From Aquila chrysaetos chrysaetos (lineage: Eukaryota; Chordata; Aves; Accipitriformes; Accipitridae), in NCBI RefSeq assembly GCF_900496995.4, contig NC_044027.1, forward strand, positions 14,284,743-14,348,742: a stretch of DNA of 64,000 nucleotides, in the 5' to 3' direction. Below, piece by piece: positions 22,237 through 34,365 of this stretch (the first letter of the stretch is position 1; the number at the start of each line of letters is the position of its first letter). Both the position numbers and the translations under genes were made by a program. Under the pieces are notes generated by a model. It saw only the letters and a list, made by a program, of their open reading frames with translations. It was not told the DNA's origin and ran no database searches.

Positions 22237-25200
22237 GTGAGTGCAAGCGCTGGCATCCTGCAACGCTGCTCCCTTGCATTGCTCTTGCCAGCTTCCCTCC
22301 CAAGTCTGGCTGGAAACGGTCTTGCCTTCCTCTTGAGGTCAGCTCTGCTGCGGCTCTCCGAGGTCGGCTTGTACCTGCTGAGGGCTCGGCCCTGTTTTAT
22401 AGAGCTTTTCCATGAGGTGTGTCCTGCGAATGCCCTCCCTTGGGCTGTGGTAACGGTGCTTGGAGATGAGCAATGCTGGTGCCTTCAGGAGGCTGATGAA
22501 GTTGGGGTGCCGAGTGACTTGCGGCAGGTCTTTCTGCTCCTTTCTGATCCTTGCTTGGGTTTTGGGGCAGGTGTTGACCTGCTCTGAGGTGACAGGTCCA
22601 GAAACACATCAAGTTGTGAGTGCCTAGCTGGCAGGAAGAAGTAAAGAGAAGTGGAAAATTTGGGAATGATCAGGGAAAAATGAGTCCTTGAGGTATGGGT
22701 TGATGCAGAAATGTTACCAGCTGCTTCTCTAGTTCAGCCTAACCCTATGCCCTGGCCCTGGTAGTGATTGGCGTGTAATTATGGAAATTGGAAAAACATA
22801 TTTTTCTGATATGGACTGGGTCTGCTCAAAGGGCTGTTGTTTATGGAGTCTGACTGCCTGCATTCATCCCAAAGGCAGCTCTGGATTGTGTGCCCCCATC
22901 ACTCCTGAGCCCTGTGTGGCCATCATGGCTAACCCAAGGGACAAAAAGCTCTATCTTCTCCTCCTCCCTGAAAGCTGTGAGCATCAGGGCTCTTGCCGCT
23001 CCTCGAAAACACAAGGTGTGGCTGCACCAAGAGCCTTTGGCAGGAGGCTGGCATGAGATGTGAACAGACCCTGGTGCCTCCTTACTCTGGTTTGACACAT
23101 CTGGATTTTCTTTCCTGCTTCTCCAGCCTGCTCCGAGCACTGCTCACCCCTGCTCAGGCTGGGAGAGCGTTTCTGGGTGATTGCTGCTGGAGCGACCGGG
23201 GGTAGGAGAACGCCCTCCCACCCAGCACAAGTTTGCAAGTTCTTTGGGCTCCCAGCTGCTCTGGCTGCTGCTGCCTCTTGGGGGAGGAGAGGAGGGACCG
23301 AGCAGGGGTCTCTGCTCCTCGGCACAGCTGCACCGGGGCTTTCTGTGGCTCCAAGGCATGGCAGCTCTTCCCCAGATGGAGGACGGGGCCCGGCGGGTAT
23401 TGGCCGTCTGCTGCTTTGCTGCCCAAAAAAGCCTGGAGGCTGTTTTGCGCTGCTGCTCTGCTGTTATCCATTGAATTGCACCAAAAACCATGCTCCCCCC
23501 CATTATCCCTGAAGATGGATGCAGATGACTCTCCTCCTGACATGTGCGTGATCTGTGCACGCTTGGCTCTCCTCTCTTCCCGGGCAGCTGGCAGGTTATT
23601 TTTGGTTCTGAAGCGGCCCAGATCTGGTTTCTGCTGGGGCGAGTCCCTGCCCGGCACAGCTCTCACATCCCCTGGGCTTGCGGGAGGCGAGACACGCTGC
23701 CTTCCCTCATCGATGTGTCGGCTGGAGCTGGCAGAGATGCTCCGGTGCTCACCTGCTGAAGGGCTGGTCTGGCATCTCTGTGGAGTGGCTGCAGAGAAGG
23801 GGACATTGGCCAGGTCTGCAAGGACTCACCTGGACGTAGCGGCCTGGGAAACTCGATCTGTGGGCCTCTTTGGGGGGAGAGGGACGGGCAGGAGCAGCTG
23901 GTGCTGTTGCAGGGCTTGGAAATCCAAGCCAACACCTAGTCACGTGCATCCCCCTTGGCTCACAGGCTGGAAGAACGGCAGCCCCCTTCCCTCGGCTCCT
24001 GGCCTCCTGCCCAGGTCCTGCAGTGGAAACCCCTTTGGGGGGGCTGGAGGGTTTGCTGGGGGCAGCCCTGGGGAGATGCTGGGGAACTCCTGCCCTGCCT
24101 CTCCTCGGGAATGGCTCACGGTGGGAAATGTGGGTGCTGCTATTTGGCTACCTCACTACGAGGACGTCCCTCCTCTCAAGCCCTCCTGCAACTCCAGGAT
24201 GTTTGAGCCCTTTCTTAATATCAAGGTTTGTCCCAGCAATCCTGGAGCAGCAGCTTGTTCCATTGCAACTGGGTGCTGCTCAAAGCATCCTTCCCACATC
24301 TGCATGTTGGGGTGCTCTGGGGTACCTGCTTACCTGGAGGGAGGAACAGAGGGCAAATGCAATCAAAAAGGGCTTTTCACCAGGTTAGACACAGGCTGAA
24401 TATTTGCTGGGCACCGTGGGCTGCATGGAAAAGCATGACTGCTTGTTTCTCAGCACCTGGCTGGCTCTGCAAGCTGCTGGAAGTGAGCACCTTGCTGGAC
24501 CCAAGCCTGCAGGAGGTATTTTGAAAGCAGGCATCTGCAGTGGGAGCATGTCCCCAGCCACGTTGCCTCTGCTGTATTCAGGAATCATTATTTGAGGCTT
24601 TTAGTAGACCGGTGTCCTGTATATCCCGGTGTCTGGTCCTGTGCTCCATATGGATGCCCAAGAGCCCATGTGCCTGGCAGTGCAGGTGGGGTAAGAGCCT
24701 GTTCCCAGGCACGCTTGCTGCCATGGCTCAGGATACTGCATCCAAACACACCAGGTGTCCAACGGGGAGAGCGGGACTAAAATCACAGCATGTGTACTTG
24801 CAAGGCGACGGCTGGCAGAGGTGAACTGCCAGAGATGCTGCGGGTCGACCTGGGTGTCAGAGCTGCCCTCACCTATCCCTGGGCATCAGGGGAGGCTGCA
24901 GTGCTGCCCGTCCAGTGCTCCCTGTCCTCCCTGGCACAGCTACTGAGCCAGGACAGCTTTTTCTCACTGAAAACTGTGCCCTTTCCTCCGGGGAGGGAGC
25001 ATCAACACATCCTCCCACGCTCCTGCTCATCCCCTTTCAACAAAATGCCGCTCTGACGTTTCTCTCTGCTCCTGGCAGGGAGCGAAGCTGTTTCCAATCT
25101 CTAACTGTGGGGCTCCTGGTGTAGGCTCACAGGTCTGGGCTCTCCTTCTCCAAGCATCTCCGTTTTTCTCTCTGTGTGGGGTTTCTGACTCACCTCCCAG

Positions 25201-28200
25201 GACCAACCTGGCTCCTAATTCTGCAAGGCTGGCTCCTGCTAGCTCTTCTGTGGGAGAGCTCATCTCCCCATGAAGCTTGAGGGTCTCAAATGCCACAAAA
25301 CCAAAACCAAATCAGCTGTGAATAGGCTTTAACTTGCTATTCAGGAGTACAATAGAAAATCAAATAGATGCTACATATCCTTCAACTGTCTGTGTGCATG
25401 GTTTTCTTTGTTGCAGGTGACTGGGGGAAAGAAAATAGGTTTGTTATGAAAGCACCAGGTCCAAACTGCCCTGCTCTGTTAATCTGGAAACCAGGAGATG
25501 TGAAGGAGGTGGCTTGTGTGGACCAGGGCTGCTGTAGGTGGGAGCAACGCAAGGCTGAGTTGATGGCTCTGTTGCCCCACGTTGGCTCTGCAGCGTGCAG
25601 ACAGCACCCGAGCTCTGCGCAGCACAGCACATTTGGTGCAGATGGTTTTGTCCAGCCATTCATCTCCACTTAAGCCCTTGCAGAGGACAGGCTGCCTCCT
25701 CGTGCCTCCTGGTTTTTGGCTGTACAGCACGGAGCACATCTTGTGCCTTTGTGCTAATCTGTGCTCTGCTGCTTCTTGGTCCGGCCACTCTGTTCGGTTG
25801 GGCACAGTCTTTGGCAAAAATCACCCAGACCAAGAGTGAAATTCAAATGCACAAAGCAAAATATTTGGTGTGAGGCATCCTAGGGCTGCACTGTGCCACC
25901 GAGATGTCTCATAGGGTAGGTAGCAGGGCTATGTTGTGCCACAAAGCTGGTGTCAGGGATGTGGTGCTGAGCAGGGAGGAGACGGCAAGGGGTTCTCTCT
26001 CCTTCCTGCACAGCTGATTTCCAGGAGCTCTGCTTTTGGGGTGGGATTGTTGGCAGGGGGCTGAATCCTGGCCCTGCAACCCTCCTGAGCAGGGCTTCAC
26101 ATCCAAACCCTCCTTTTATCTCTGGCTTACCTGGTGCACAAAGCCATGGACGGGCAAACGGACATCCCCAGCCGGACTGGGCTGCAGGGAGGGGAGGCAG
26201 CAGCGTTGTTGCATCCTTCGCGAGTGCCCGACCCGTCGGGCCCCACGCGAGCTCCTGCCAGCCCCGGGTGTGGGTGCGGGCAGGAGCCTGTGGTTAGGCA
26301 GCGCGTCGGACATGAATGCGATGTGAACTCAGGCTTCCCTTTTGAAGTTTGACACCCGGGATTTTCCCCACCCACTAAGGAGGACTGAAGACAAAAAAGA
26401 GCAGAAAAGAAAAAAAGAGGGAGAGGGGGGAAAAAAAAGCCCTCTTTAAATTGCTGGTGAGGGCATGTCAAGGAGGCAGAAGTTAAAAGAGGCTGTGGGG
26501 GAGGGCTTGGTGTGTGTCTATCTGGCTGGCCAGCTCTGACTCACCAACACGTGCAGGTACAACCCTGCTGCAGCCTGGTTTCGGGTTGAGCCTCGCTTGC
26601 CTGGCGAAGCCGAGAGGGGTTTGCAGAGGCAGGAGGGAAGCGGAGAAAAAGGAAGAGCTATCGCGGCTTGCGCTTGGCTGCTTGGTGTGTGATGGCCCTG
26701 AATCATGTCGTCTCTCTTGCCCCTTGCAGTCATCATCTCCCTTCCCAGCTGCATCCCAATCTTGGGTGAATCAAGAAGGGCCCAATCTTGGGTGCATCAA
26801 GATACCCAGGATCTGGCCCCACTGATGTAAAGGTTGCAGGTTTAGGCTGCCTTAAACAACAAAGCCTTGCTCCGCCTGTCAGACGGATACCCCTGGGGCA
26901 GACTGGAAGGGTGTGGAGTGGAGGCTCCTCTTGCAGAGGTAGGATGGGAACATTTTCTGGTCCTGCCTGTCTGGTTTAGCACTCCCAGCTGGGGCTTGGA
27001 TGATCCAAAAGGGAGCTTGATCTGAGATGTGAGGCTATGACTTATTATTATTTAAAAGTTCTAAAGCTTGAAGCTGCAAGGCTGTAACTTGGACGCAGAT
27101 TCACCTGATAGACCCGATCTGCCAGGGATGGAGCAGTGGACACGAGGTTGGATGTGATGCCTGTTTGTGGAGGGTTGTGGTGGTGCAGCTCCAAAAGAGA
27201 CCTGCAAAGGCAGCGATGGGATCCCACCCTGTCCCTCGCCTCCACCCAGCTGTAAGCCTCAGCTTTAGGTTTGAAGTCAAAGCTTTAGGGGGTTGAAGCT
27301 GGCTGCTTTTTGGCATCCCAAGACCCAGGCTTGACTCACACCTATGGTGTGGCATGTCCTCATCTCTCTGGAGAGAAATGGGTATTTTGTGTGGCTGCGT
27401 GTGACCAGATGGGTCCTGCCACCAGTGGAGGATCTGCTGGGCCCCACCAGAGCCCTGAGCAATGCCTGCACCCGTGCGAAGCGATGCTTGGTCCAGCTTG
27501 TCCCTCAGTGCCAAAAGAGGCAAAAAGTGAAATTCCATTCCCTGATACCATCCTTTACCCCATCCTGGGGGGCGGGAGGGGAAGGTAGTCTTGCCAGAGC
27601 TGCTCTCACCATAAGTGATCCTACGAGGAGAAGGGGCTGAATGTCAGCAGCATGTGGAGCAGGAGAGGATCTGTGACCAGATGGTGTGAGATGTCCCAGT
27701 GGGAGCTCACAGCAGCTCAAAGCAGCCACTCTTTCTGTGGTTGCCCCATAAGGTTAAGCTCTGTGGGGTGTCATGGGGAATACTTGCAGCTCCTGGAGCT
27801 GCAAGGAGCTGCTGTCTTTTATTCCTCAGGAGGACAAATGGCTGGGCCATCGCCCATGGCAGTGGTGTCAGGACCATGCTTAGCTTTGTATCTAGGTGAT
27901 CTCCACTTGGTGAGGTGAGCCCACCCATCCATGGCAGGAGGAGAGGTGCTTTGTAGTCTAGAGACATCTGGGTCTTGGCTGTACTGTCACCCCAAAAGCT
28001 TGGGTCCCTTCATTTTCCCTCCTTCCTGGCTGTGCACGGCCATCACAAGACCATGCCTTCTTGTTGCAGGCAGTGGGATTCAGCCTTGTGATTTTGGCCA
28101 TCTGATTGTCACGGTCCGCTTCTCCTTTGGGAACTTGCAACCTGCTGCAGAACAGAGCAACCGCCTGGCTCTGAAGGCATCCTGCCCTTGGTGCCGCAGC

Positions 28201-30549
28201 TGTGCCAGATGCCGAGGTCTGGAGAGCAGCACTGAAATCACTATTTCAGCTGAAGCTGCTTGCTCCTACCCTCATGGGAGGAGGGGTGCCACATACCAGT
28301 TGCTGGCTGGAAGAGCCATGTGAGTGCACAGCCGAAGAAGAGAGCTGCTGGGACACCTACCCGAGGGGAACAGCAAGCTTTGCCCTTGCTCTCAATCCCG
28401 GGGCTGTGAACCACAGAATAACGGAGGAAGGGAGGTGGCTGCTCGGCCAACAGGGTACGATAAATGTGCTGGGATCCTGCTGTTAAACACCCATGCTTTG
28501 CACGTTTCCACGCGAGGGGAGGCTGCTTTGCAGGTGGTATGTAGGCAACTGCTGTCTCGGTGCCATGGGTGCATTGCTTTAGGTAGAGAGGAGCCCGGTC
28601 CATGCTGCTGGTATGCTGCAGAAGAGGGGAGCTGATTTGGGGAAGGCTGTCTGCACTTGGCAGATGGGTTGAAATGGAAAGAGTCTCTTCCAAGACAGCC
28701 CTTGATGGAAATTAGCCTTGCACAGCTCTGGAGGTGGGCTGTGGGGGTGAGGGGTTGGGAGATGATATGCACGGTGGCTGCTAAATTTAGGAGTACACCA
28801 TTTTGTTGGTTATCTCCTTGCCTGGTGTGCTAGATCATATCCACGGCTCATAGCCTGGTCCTGACCGTACCTATGAGCTCTGTGGTGCCTATCTGTGTCC
28901 ATGCATGGGAGGAGATTCTTCCCCTCTACCTCCCCTTGCATCCTTGAGACCTTTAATCTTTCATGCTGTCTAAACCAATCCCCTTGGGGAAGAAGATAGT
29001 TAATTAGCCCCTTCTCCCCCCCGTTCCTCACTGCCCGTGTTTCCCAGACCCTGCTGGCTGGTGACCCCCTCTGCAACGTGTCTGTGAAGCTTGTTATCTG
29101 CCCTGTACAGATTTCCCTGGCGGGAAGGGGAGGTGATGCTGCAAAGGCTCCAGCTTCCGTCACAAGTGTCTGCCAAGGCATGAGGAGCTCTTCCCAGCCT
29201 GGTCTGGCTTGTGAAGGTGTTGGGGCTGTTCCCTGCACTCAGTTCCTGGACAAGGTGGGAGGACATTGTCCCTGAGCAGTGTTGGTGCGGATGGTGTGGG
29301 ACCTGGAGGGGACAGCCGCTTCTGCGCTCCTCTTCAGAATACGAGGGAGGGAGGCATCCCTCACTATGGTGGCACTGGCACCTGGAGATGAAGCAGGATC
29401 CTTAAAAGCCAGGCAGCTTTAGGGCCTTCCCTCCATTTCTCCAGGGGATGCTGGCTCTTCTCTGTCCTCACCTAATGTCCTGAGAAGGCTCAGCTTACTG
29501 CAGTTGGGCCCTACCTGAAGCTAATCCCAACAAGGGTAAAAAAAAACCCCTCACCTAGAGCTCCCAGCTGGCCTCGTGCCTGGGGGATGGTGATGGGATG
29601 CTGCTTGCCTTGCCAAGGCTGTAAAGGAGAGGGGGAAGGAAGAGGGGACTGGATCCGCAGGCGAGGGAGCACCCGGGCTCGCCAGGGCGCTGCTTTGTGT
29701 GCAGGAACTGCTGATCCTGCAAACGGCCCGTCACCGTCTCCTGTGCATGTTCCTCCCAGCAGCGTGGAGCTGCATGTGCGTGCATGTAGCAGGGCACTCA
29801 TCCCTCTCCATGTGTGATGCGAAGGGAAACCAGCCCTGCTTTCCACAGGAGAGGCTGTGCTTAGGGCTCTGGTGTGGAGGATCGGGTGCCCAGGAGAGGG
29901 GTGCTGCTGATGGGCTGCTCCCCCTCCCCACTGGGGTTAACGTCCTCCAGCGGTGTCTCATGTGGCTGGGACAGATGTGCCTTCTGCAGCTGGGGTAGGG
30001 GAGGGAAGGAGGAAGCCAGTTGTGCAATTTTTCATAGATATCAAATGTGAAAGGAGTGGGAATGTGGTGGTGCAGAGGAGGGAATCTTTGAGGGGAACCT
30101 GTGTGCTACCGGTGCTGGGTCCATCAGCCTCCTCCCAGTCCAGACGCTGAGCTCAGTGCTGCTGAGATGCAGGGAATGGTGTCCCTTGTACCCTCTGCCC
30201 CCCCCCCGCCATGCAGAGTGGCTGAGGGTTTGCAGTAAATCTGAAAAATGCCTCGTCCTAGAACTGTACCTTCTGCCAACTTCTCTTATCAGACCCCATG
30301 CTTTCGCCTAAAGCCAGTAGCTGTAAGGATGGAGATGGGGGGAACAGACTGCTTTGACGCTGCTCTCTCGCCTGCAGCCTGTTTGCATTCATGATTGCAT
30401 CCGTGCATTAAAGTGCTTTGAGCTCCTCGTTACCAAAGTGCAGACTCTGAGTTTTAACGAGCCACCCGTGGGAGCCGGGACTGGGAGAGACGAACTGCCA
30501 TCCTCCTGAACTGAGGCAGAGCTTGACAACAGGCACCGCTGCCTGGAAA
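22237..30549. other. Intergenic, moderately GC-rich, no gene recognised
   Basis: Rich in CTG/CAG-type oligomers and chance ORFs, including a long 388-codon plus frame at 23233-24399. Contains a purine-rich A/G tract at 26390-26440 and a 26-bp tandem duplication at 26755-26806. Isolated acceptor-like sites are common in this pyrimidine-rich sequence and are not individually supported. Confidence 0.45.
26755..26806. repeat. Two-copy 26-bp tandem repeat
   Basis: Unit beginning CCCAATCTTGGGTG occurs at 26755-26780 and 26781-26806 with a few substitutions. A strong acceptor-like sequence (TCTCTCTTGCCCCTTGCAG) lies about 25 bp before it. Confidence 0.85.
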
Positions 30550-30563
30550 CGGTGGGCAAAGGC

Positions 30564-30618
30564 TTTATTGACCACTGGAGGTCACTTTTTCAATAATGCA
30601 GTACAATCCAACTTTATT
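30564..30618 (-). terminator. Two tandem poly(A) signals on the minus strand
   Basis: AATAAA occurs twice in minus orientation: 30613-30618 (ACAAAATAAAGTTGG) and 30564-30569 (GGTCAATAAAGCC), 49 bp apart. Tandem signals of this quality suggest a real transcript end. A 315-codon minus frame (31019-31966) lies just upstream in the transcript sense, but no family is recognised. Confidence 0.35.
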
Positions 30619-33600
30619 TTGTCAGTACCTTTCATGCAGGCTGCTTCCAAGCTGCTCAGCAGACCCAATGCAAAGGGAGGGAGAGGAAAGACTTCTCCTG
30701 GAGCTGGGGAGGTGGAGGCTGCTCAGCAGCGCGGGGTGCAGAGGAGAAGGCTCTCGTGCTTCAGCGAAGAGCTAGAGGAGGAGAAGAGGAGAAAATGAAG
30801 CAGCCTGGAAGCTGCTCCCCTGTGCTGTAGATGCACCTTCAGGCTCTTCATAAGCAAATGAGCGTGTTTGGCCCTGAGGGGGCTGGAGGAAGGGTGGAGG
30901 AGGCAGGAGGGTGCTGGGGAGGGAAGGCAGCTCTGCACACCCGAGGCTGGGTGCTGCGCAGGGAAGGTCATCCTGTGTTTCTCAGCCAGAGACCGGCAGT
31001 TGTTGGGAAACGAAGGCCCTACAGCAGCATGGTCAGAAATCCAGCTTGCTGCAGCTGTTCGCTTCTCCCAGAGCGAAGAAGCTTCAGAAACCCTGTGATT
31101 TGAGCTCGCGAAAGAGCTCGGATGTGGGCAGGCTCAGGCCGTTTCTGAGCCAGAAATTGTGCCTGAATCGTGCTCCTTTGCTCCTTGTCTGGTGCCGAGC
31201 CATTTCTGGGAGGGGACTGCGACCTCCTGCCTGCACTGCCTGCTCCAGGCATCAAGGTGAGGTTTCTGCCCAGGCTGATGCCCCACAAGGGCTTGGTCAG
31301 GCACCTCCTCCCAGCCCCATGCAGGCAAAATCCCGAATGCTCTCCTTGGACAAGAGGAGCTGTGGGGCACTGTGAGAGAGTGTCTTTGGTCACCCCAAAA
31401 TCCCACGCAGGAATGCGAAGGGACATCCTGGGACTCTCTGATGCTGGCAGACGCTGCTTTTGTGAAAGAACTGGGGGATTTTCTGCGCTGGGGAGGAGCA
31501 GAGTCCCCGAGCGCAGGAAGGCTGGAGGTTGGAGGTGGAAAACCCAGCAAAAAGCCTTTGCTAAGGAGTCAGCAGCAATGGCTGGTGCATGAGCTATTCT
31601 GTCAGGCTGCGTGCTTCCCTCGCATGGTGTCGCATGGTTTCCAGACCTGCTGCTTGTGCTGAGTGGCTTGGGGCGCTGGATGTGCCTGCCATGGATGTGA
31701 CCTGCAGGAAAGGCACCACTCATGTGGCAAACCTTTCTGAAAGTTTTCTTGCTCCTTTCCAGTTCACAGCCCGCAGCCTTGCCTGTGCTGGCTGCGCCAC
31801 AGGCAGGGCTGAGCCCTGTTTGCAGGGAGAAGGTCCCCTTTCCTTCAGTCTGGGGATGGAGCTGTGGCGGTGGATGGTCACCTGGGAGAAATGGGGCTCT
31901 TCCGTCCCACAGCAGCCTGGGGAGAAGGTGCAAGCGACCCCTCCTGTCAAGCAGCACTAGGGCCATGAATATGAAATATTTGCACGTAGGTGCCTGGATA
32001 CATCGGGGGCACAGGAAGGGGACAGACCAGTGGTCTTAGATGGAGCATCGAGGGTCTAATCCACATCTCTCTGCCCCACTTCCCATTGCCTCCTGTTGCT
32101 CCCACGCTGCCTGTCCTCTCCCGCGTGAATCCTTGCTCTCGGCCCTTTCTGTTGCAGGAATGCAAATGCTAACATGTGTACACTGTGTTTTGGGATCTCC
32201 TTGCTTTGTGCCTCCAGCATCTTCTGAGTGCCCGGGCTTAAATTCTCCCCTTCTGCTAGGGGAAGTGGAGGTCTCCTCCTGCCTCGTCTGAGCCTGTTGG
32301 AGCTGCTTGAAAGGATTGTGGGGTTTCAGCAAGACTCTGTGAAGCCCAGAGGCATCCGGCCTGGCACTGGCAGGAATTCAGTCTTCTCGCATTTCTTTTT
32401 GCCGTGCTGAAAGTTGGTTGGGAGGCTGGTTGTGCCAGATTTGCCATGCTGGAACTGCTTTTCCCTGCTGCCCTTTGGGGACCTGGCATTCAGGCTTGCC
32501 CAGGGCTACGAGTGGCCGTAGGTAGCCTGGAGGGTCCTTGTGTCCAGGCTGCAGACCTCCGAGGCAGAAGCTAGAGTTGGCTCTTGTGATATTGCTTGTT
32601 CAATTTGCCATCCCCCAATTCTTAATTCTGAAGTAACTGGTTCAGAGAGTGATGTTTCCATCATCACCAAAATTAGTAGATCTGGGTTTTTTGGCTAACT
32701 TGATATTATCATTCATCTTTGAGAGGTGGGAAAGGAATAACTTTTTCACATCTGTTTCTTCTACAGCTCGGGGAGGAAGGGGCTGGGTTTGCATGGAAGC
32801 ATCAGCATTGCGCTTGGAGACCCTGGGTCCGGGCAGGGGCAGGGAATCACTGCCGTGCTGCAGTTGCTCTCCCTAAATGGCTGTGGGAGCTGGACGTGTG
32901 TGAGGACTGTAAGCATTTAACCACCACAGCAGATGGGACTCAAGACACGTCGGAGCAAATATTTAAAGATCCGGTTTTATAAAGCCACTTTTTGGCAATA
33001 AACCACCCGCCCCGCAGCTCCCAGTGCCCATTGCTGTGAACTCCACTGTTTGCTGCTCCTGGTGCTCAGCCGCGCTTGCTGGTTGGCAGGACTTGGCCAA
33101 ATGTGCTGCCTTGGTTTAGTGCTAGATTTTTCCCTTTTCCCCCAACCCTGGGGTTTTATTTTCTTTATTTGTTTGTTTTATTTATGGAAGGGATTTTCCT
33201 GCTCTTGGCAGAGTGGAACGGGAAGTGATTGCTCTAGCAAGGGAGGCTGTATCTTGGTCACTGCCCAGCCCCGTCCCTCTCTCCTTCCTGCTCATGCAAC
33301 AGTTTTTACCCTCTCAGCTGCTGTTGCTGGAGCAGCAAATGGTGACTCTAGTGCCGGAGACAGGAGCACTCCCTCTCTGTGCTGCCTCCCAGCCCCTGCT
33401 CTAGGACAGCCTGGGAGATGGGGATGGGGACATGTTGTTGGAAGGGAGCTCTGAGTCTCTCTTTTATCCCCTGTTACCACCCTAGGGGGTTCCTGGGATC
33501 AGACTCCAAGGGTGAGTAATATGTGGCCAAATCCTGGTGGATGTCTTCCTGCTGTCTCAAATGCATTTTCCAAAAGGCTGAACTGAGGAACACGTCTCCA

Positions 33601-34054
33601 GGGGGTGGCAAGGCTGGGATCTCATGTCCCCTTCTGCTCCAGAATATGTCAGGCACAAGTGTCAGGTTCCCAGAAACGATCCTTGCCTCGTTTACACAGC
33701 GTGGAGCGGTCTCTGGTTTGCGCTTCCCTTTGCTGCTTTGTCTTTCAGCCTGGGTCCCATGGAGCCAAGAACTGACGTGGCTGCTAACACGGGCAGGCTC
33801 TGCTCCTGAATGAGCAAAAGAAAAATAAATAGCATCTCAAATTGCAGCTTGTGTGCAATGGGCCAGATTTCTGCTCTCTTTCCAGCTCTGCGACTCGGGG
33901 TAGCTACTTCTGACTTGCATCTGCAGTGAAAGTAAGATGGTAATTGGGCCCAGAGACATTTTAGGATAGACCCAATTTAATCTCCTGGTGCTTCCATTTC
34001 TGCCTTGTATTAAACCCTGCTCAAACTCTCCTAGGAGAGTTGCTAACATAACTC

Positions 34055-34110
34055 ACTGGTGTCTCTGCAGTGCTTTGAGATCCTCAGATGCGAGTGGTTA
34101 CAGAAGCTTT
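34055..34110 (+). repeat. Ancient LINE (L2/L3-type) 3' tail motif
   Basis: GCAGTGCTTTGAGATCCTCAGATG matches the widespread amniote phrase 'aGTGCTTTGAGATCCTyrGATG' found in old L2/L3/CR1-clade 3' ends. The body upstream (33840-34050) is too degraded to classify. Confidence 0.45.
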
Positions 34111-34284
34111 TAATAGCACTTAACTTGGAAGTCCAAAGCAAGGGGAAATTCACAACTGATAAGAAAAGCCATGTTGGTGCACTGGGTTAAACCCAGCATT
34201 ATGCCCTCTAATTATGTAGCGGTGGCCTAGGCTGCTAGAGTAACCAGCGAAGACAGGATGGTTGTGCTCGGCTGGAGGGAACCA

Positions 34285-34365
34285 GGGCTTGATTTAGCGC
34301 CTGTTGAGATCAAGAGGCCTTTGATTTCAATGGGTATTGAATCAGGCACTGCAATATCAAATAGG
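34285..34365. repeat. Ancient amniote repeat fragment, class uncertain
   Basis: TTTGATTTCAATGGGTATTGAATCAGGCAC resembles the common sauropsid phrase 'TTGACTTCAATGGG...TCAGGCC'. I recognise the phrase but cannot assign a family. A related phrase GGGCCTGATCCTCAC occurs at 13285-13305. Confidence 0.35.

Noticed and set aside
32766-32908. Possible exon (acceptor TTTCTTCTACAG, donor ACT|GTAAGC)
   Set aside because: The donor is weak at the exon side and there is no supporting neighbour.
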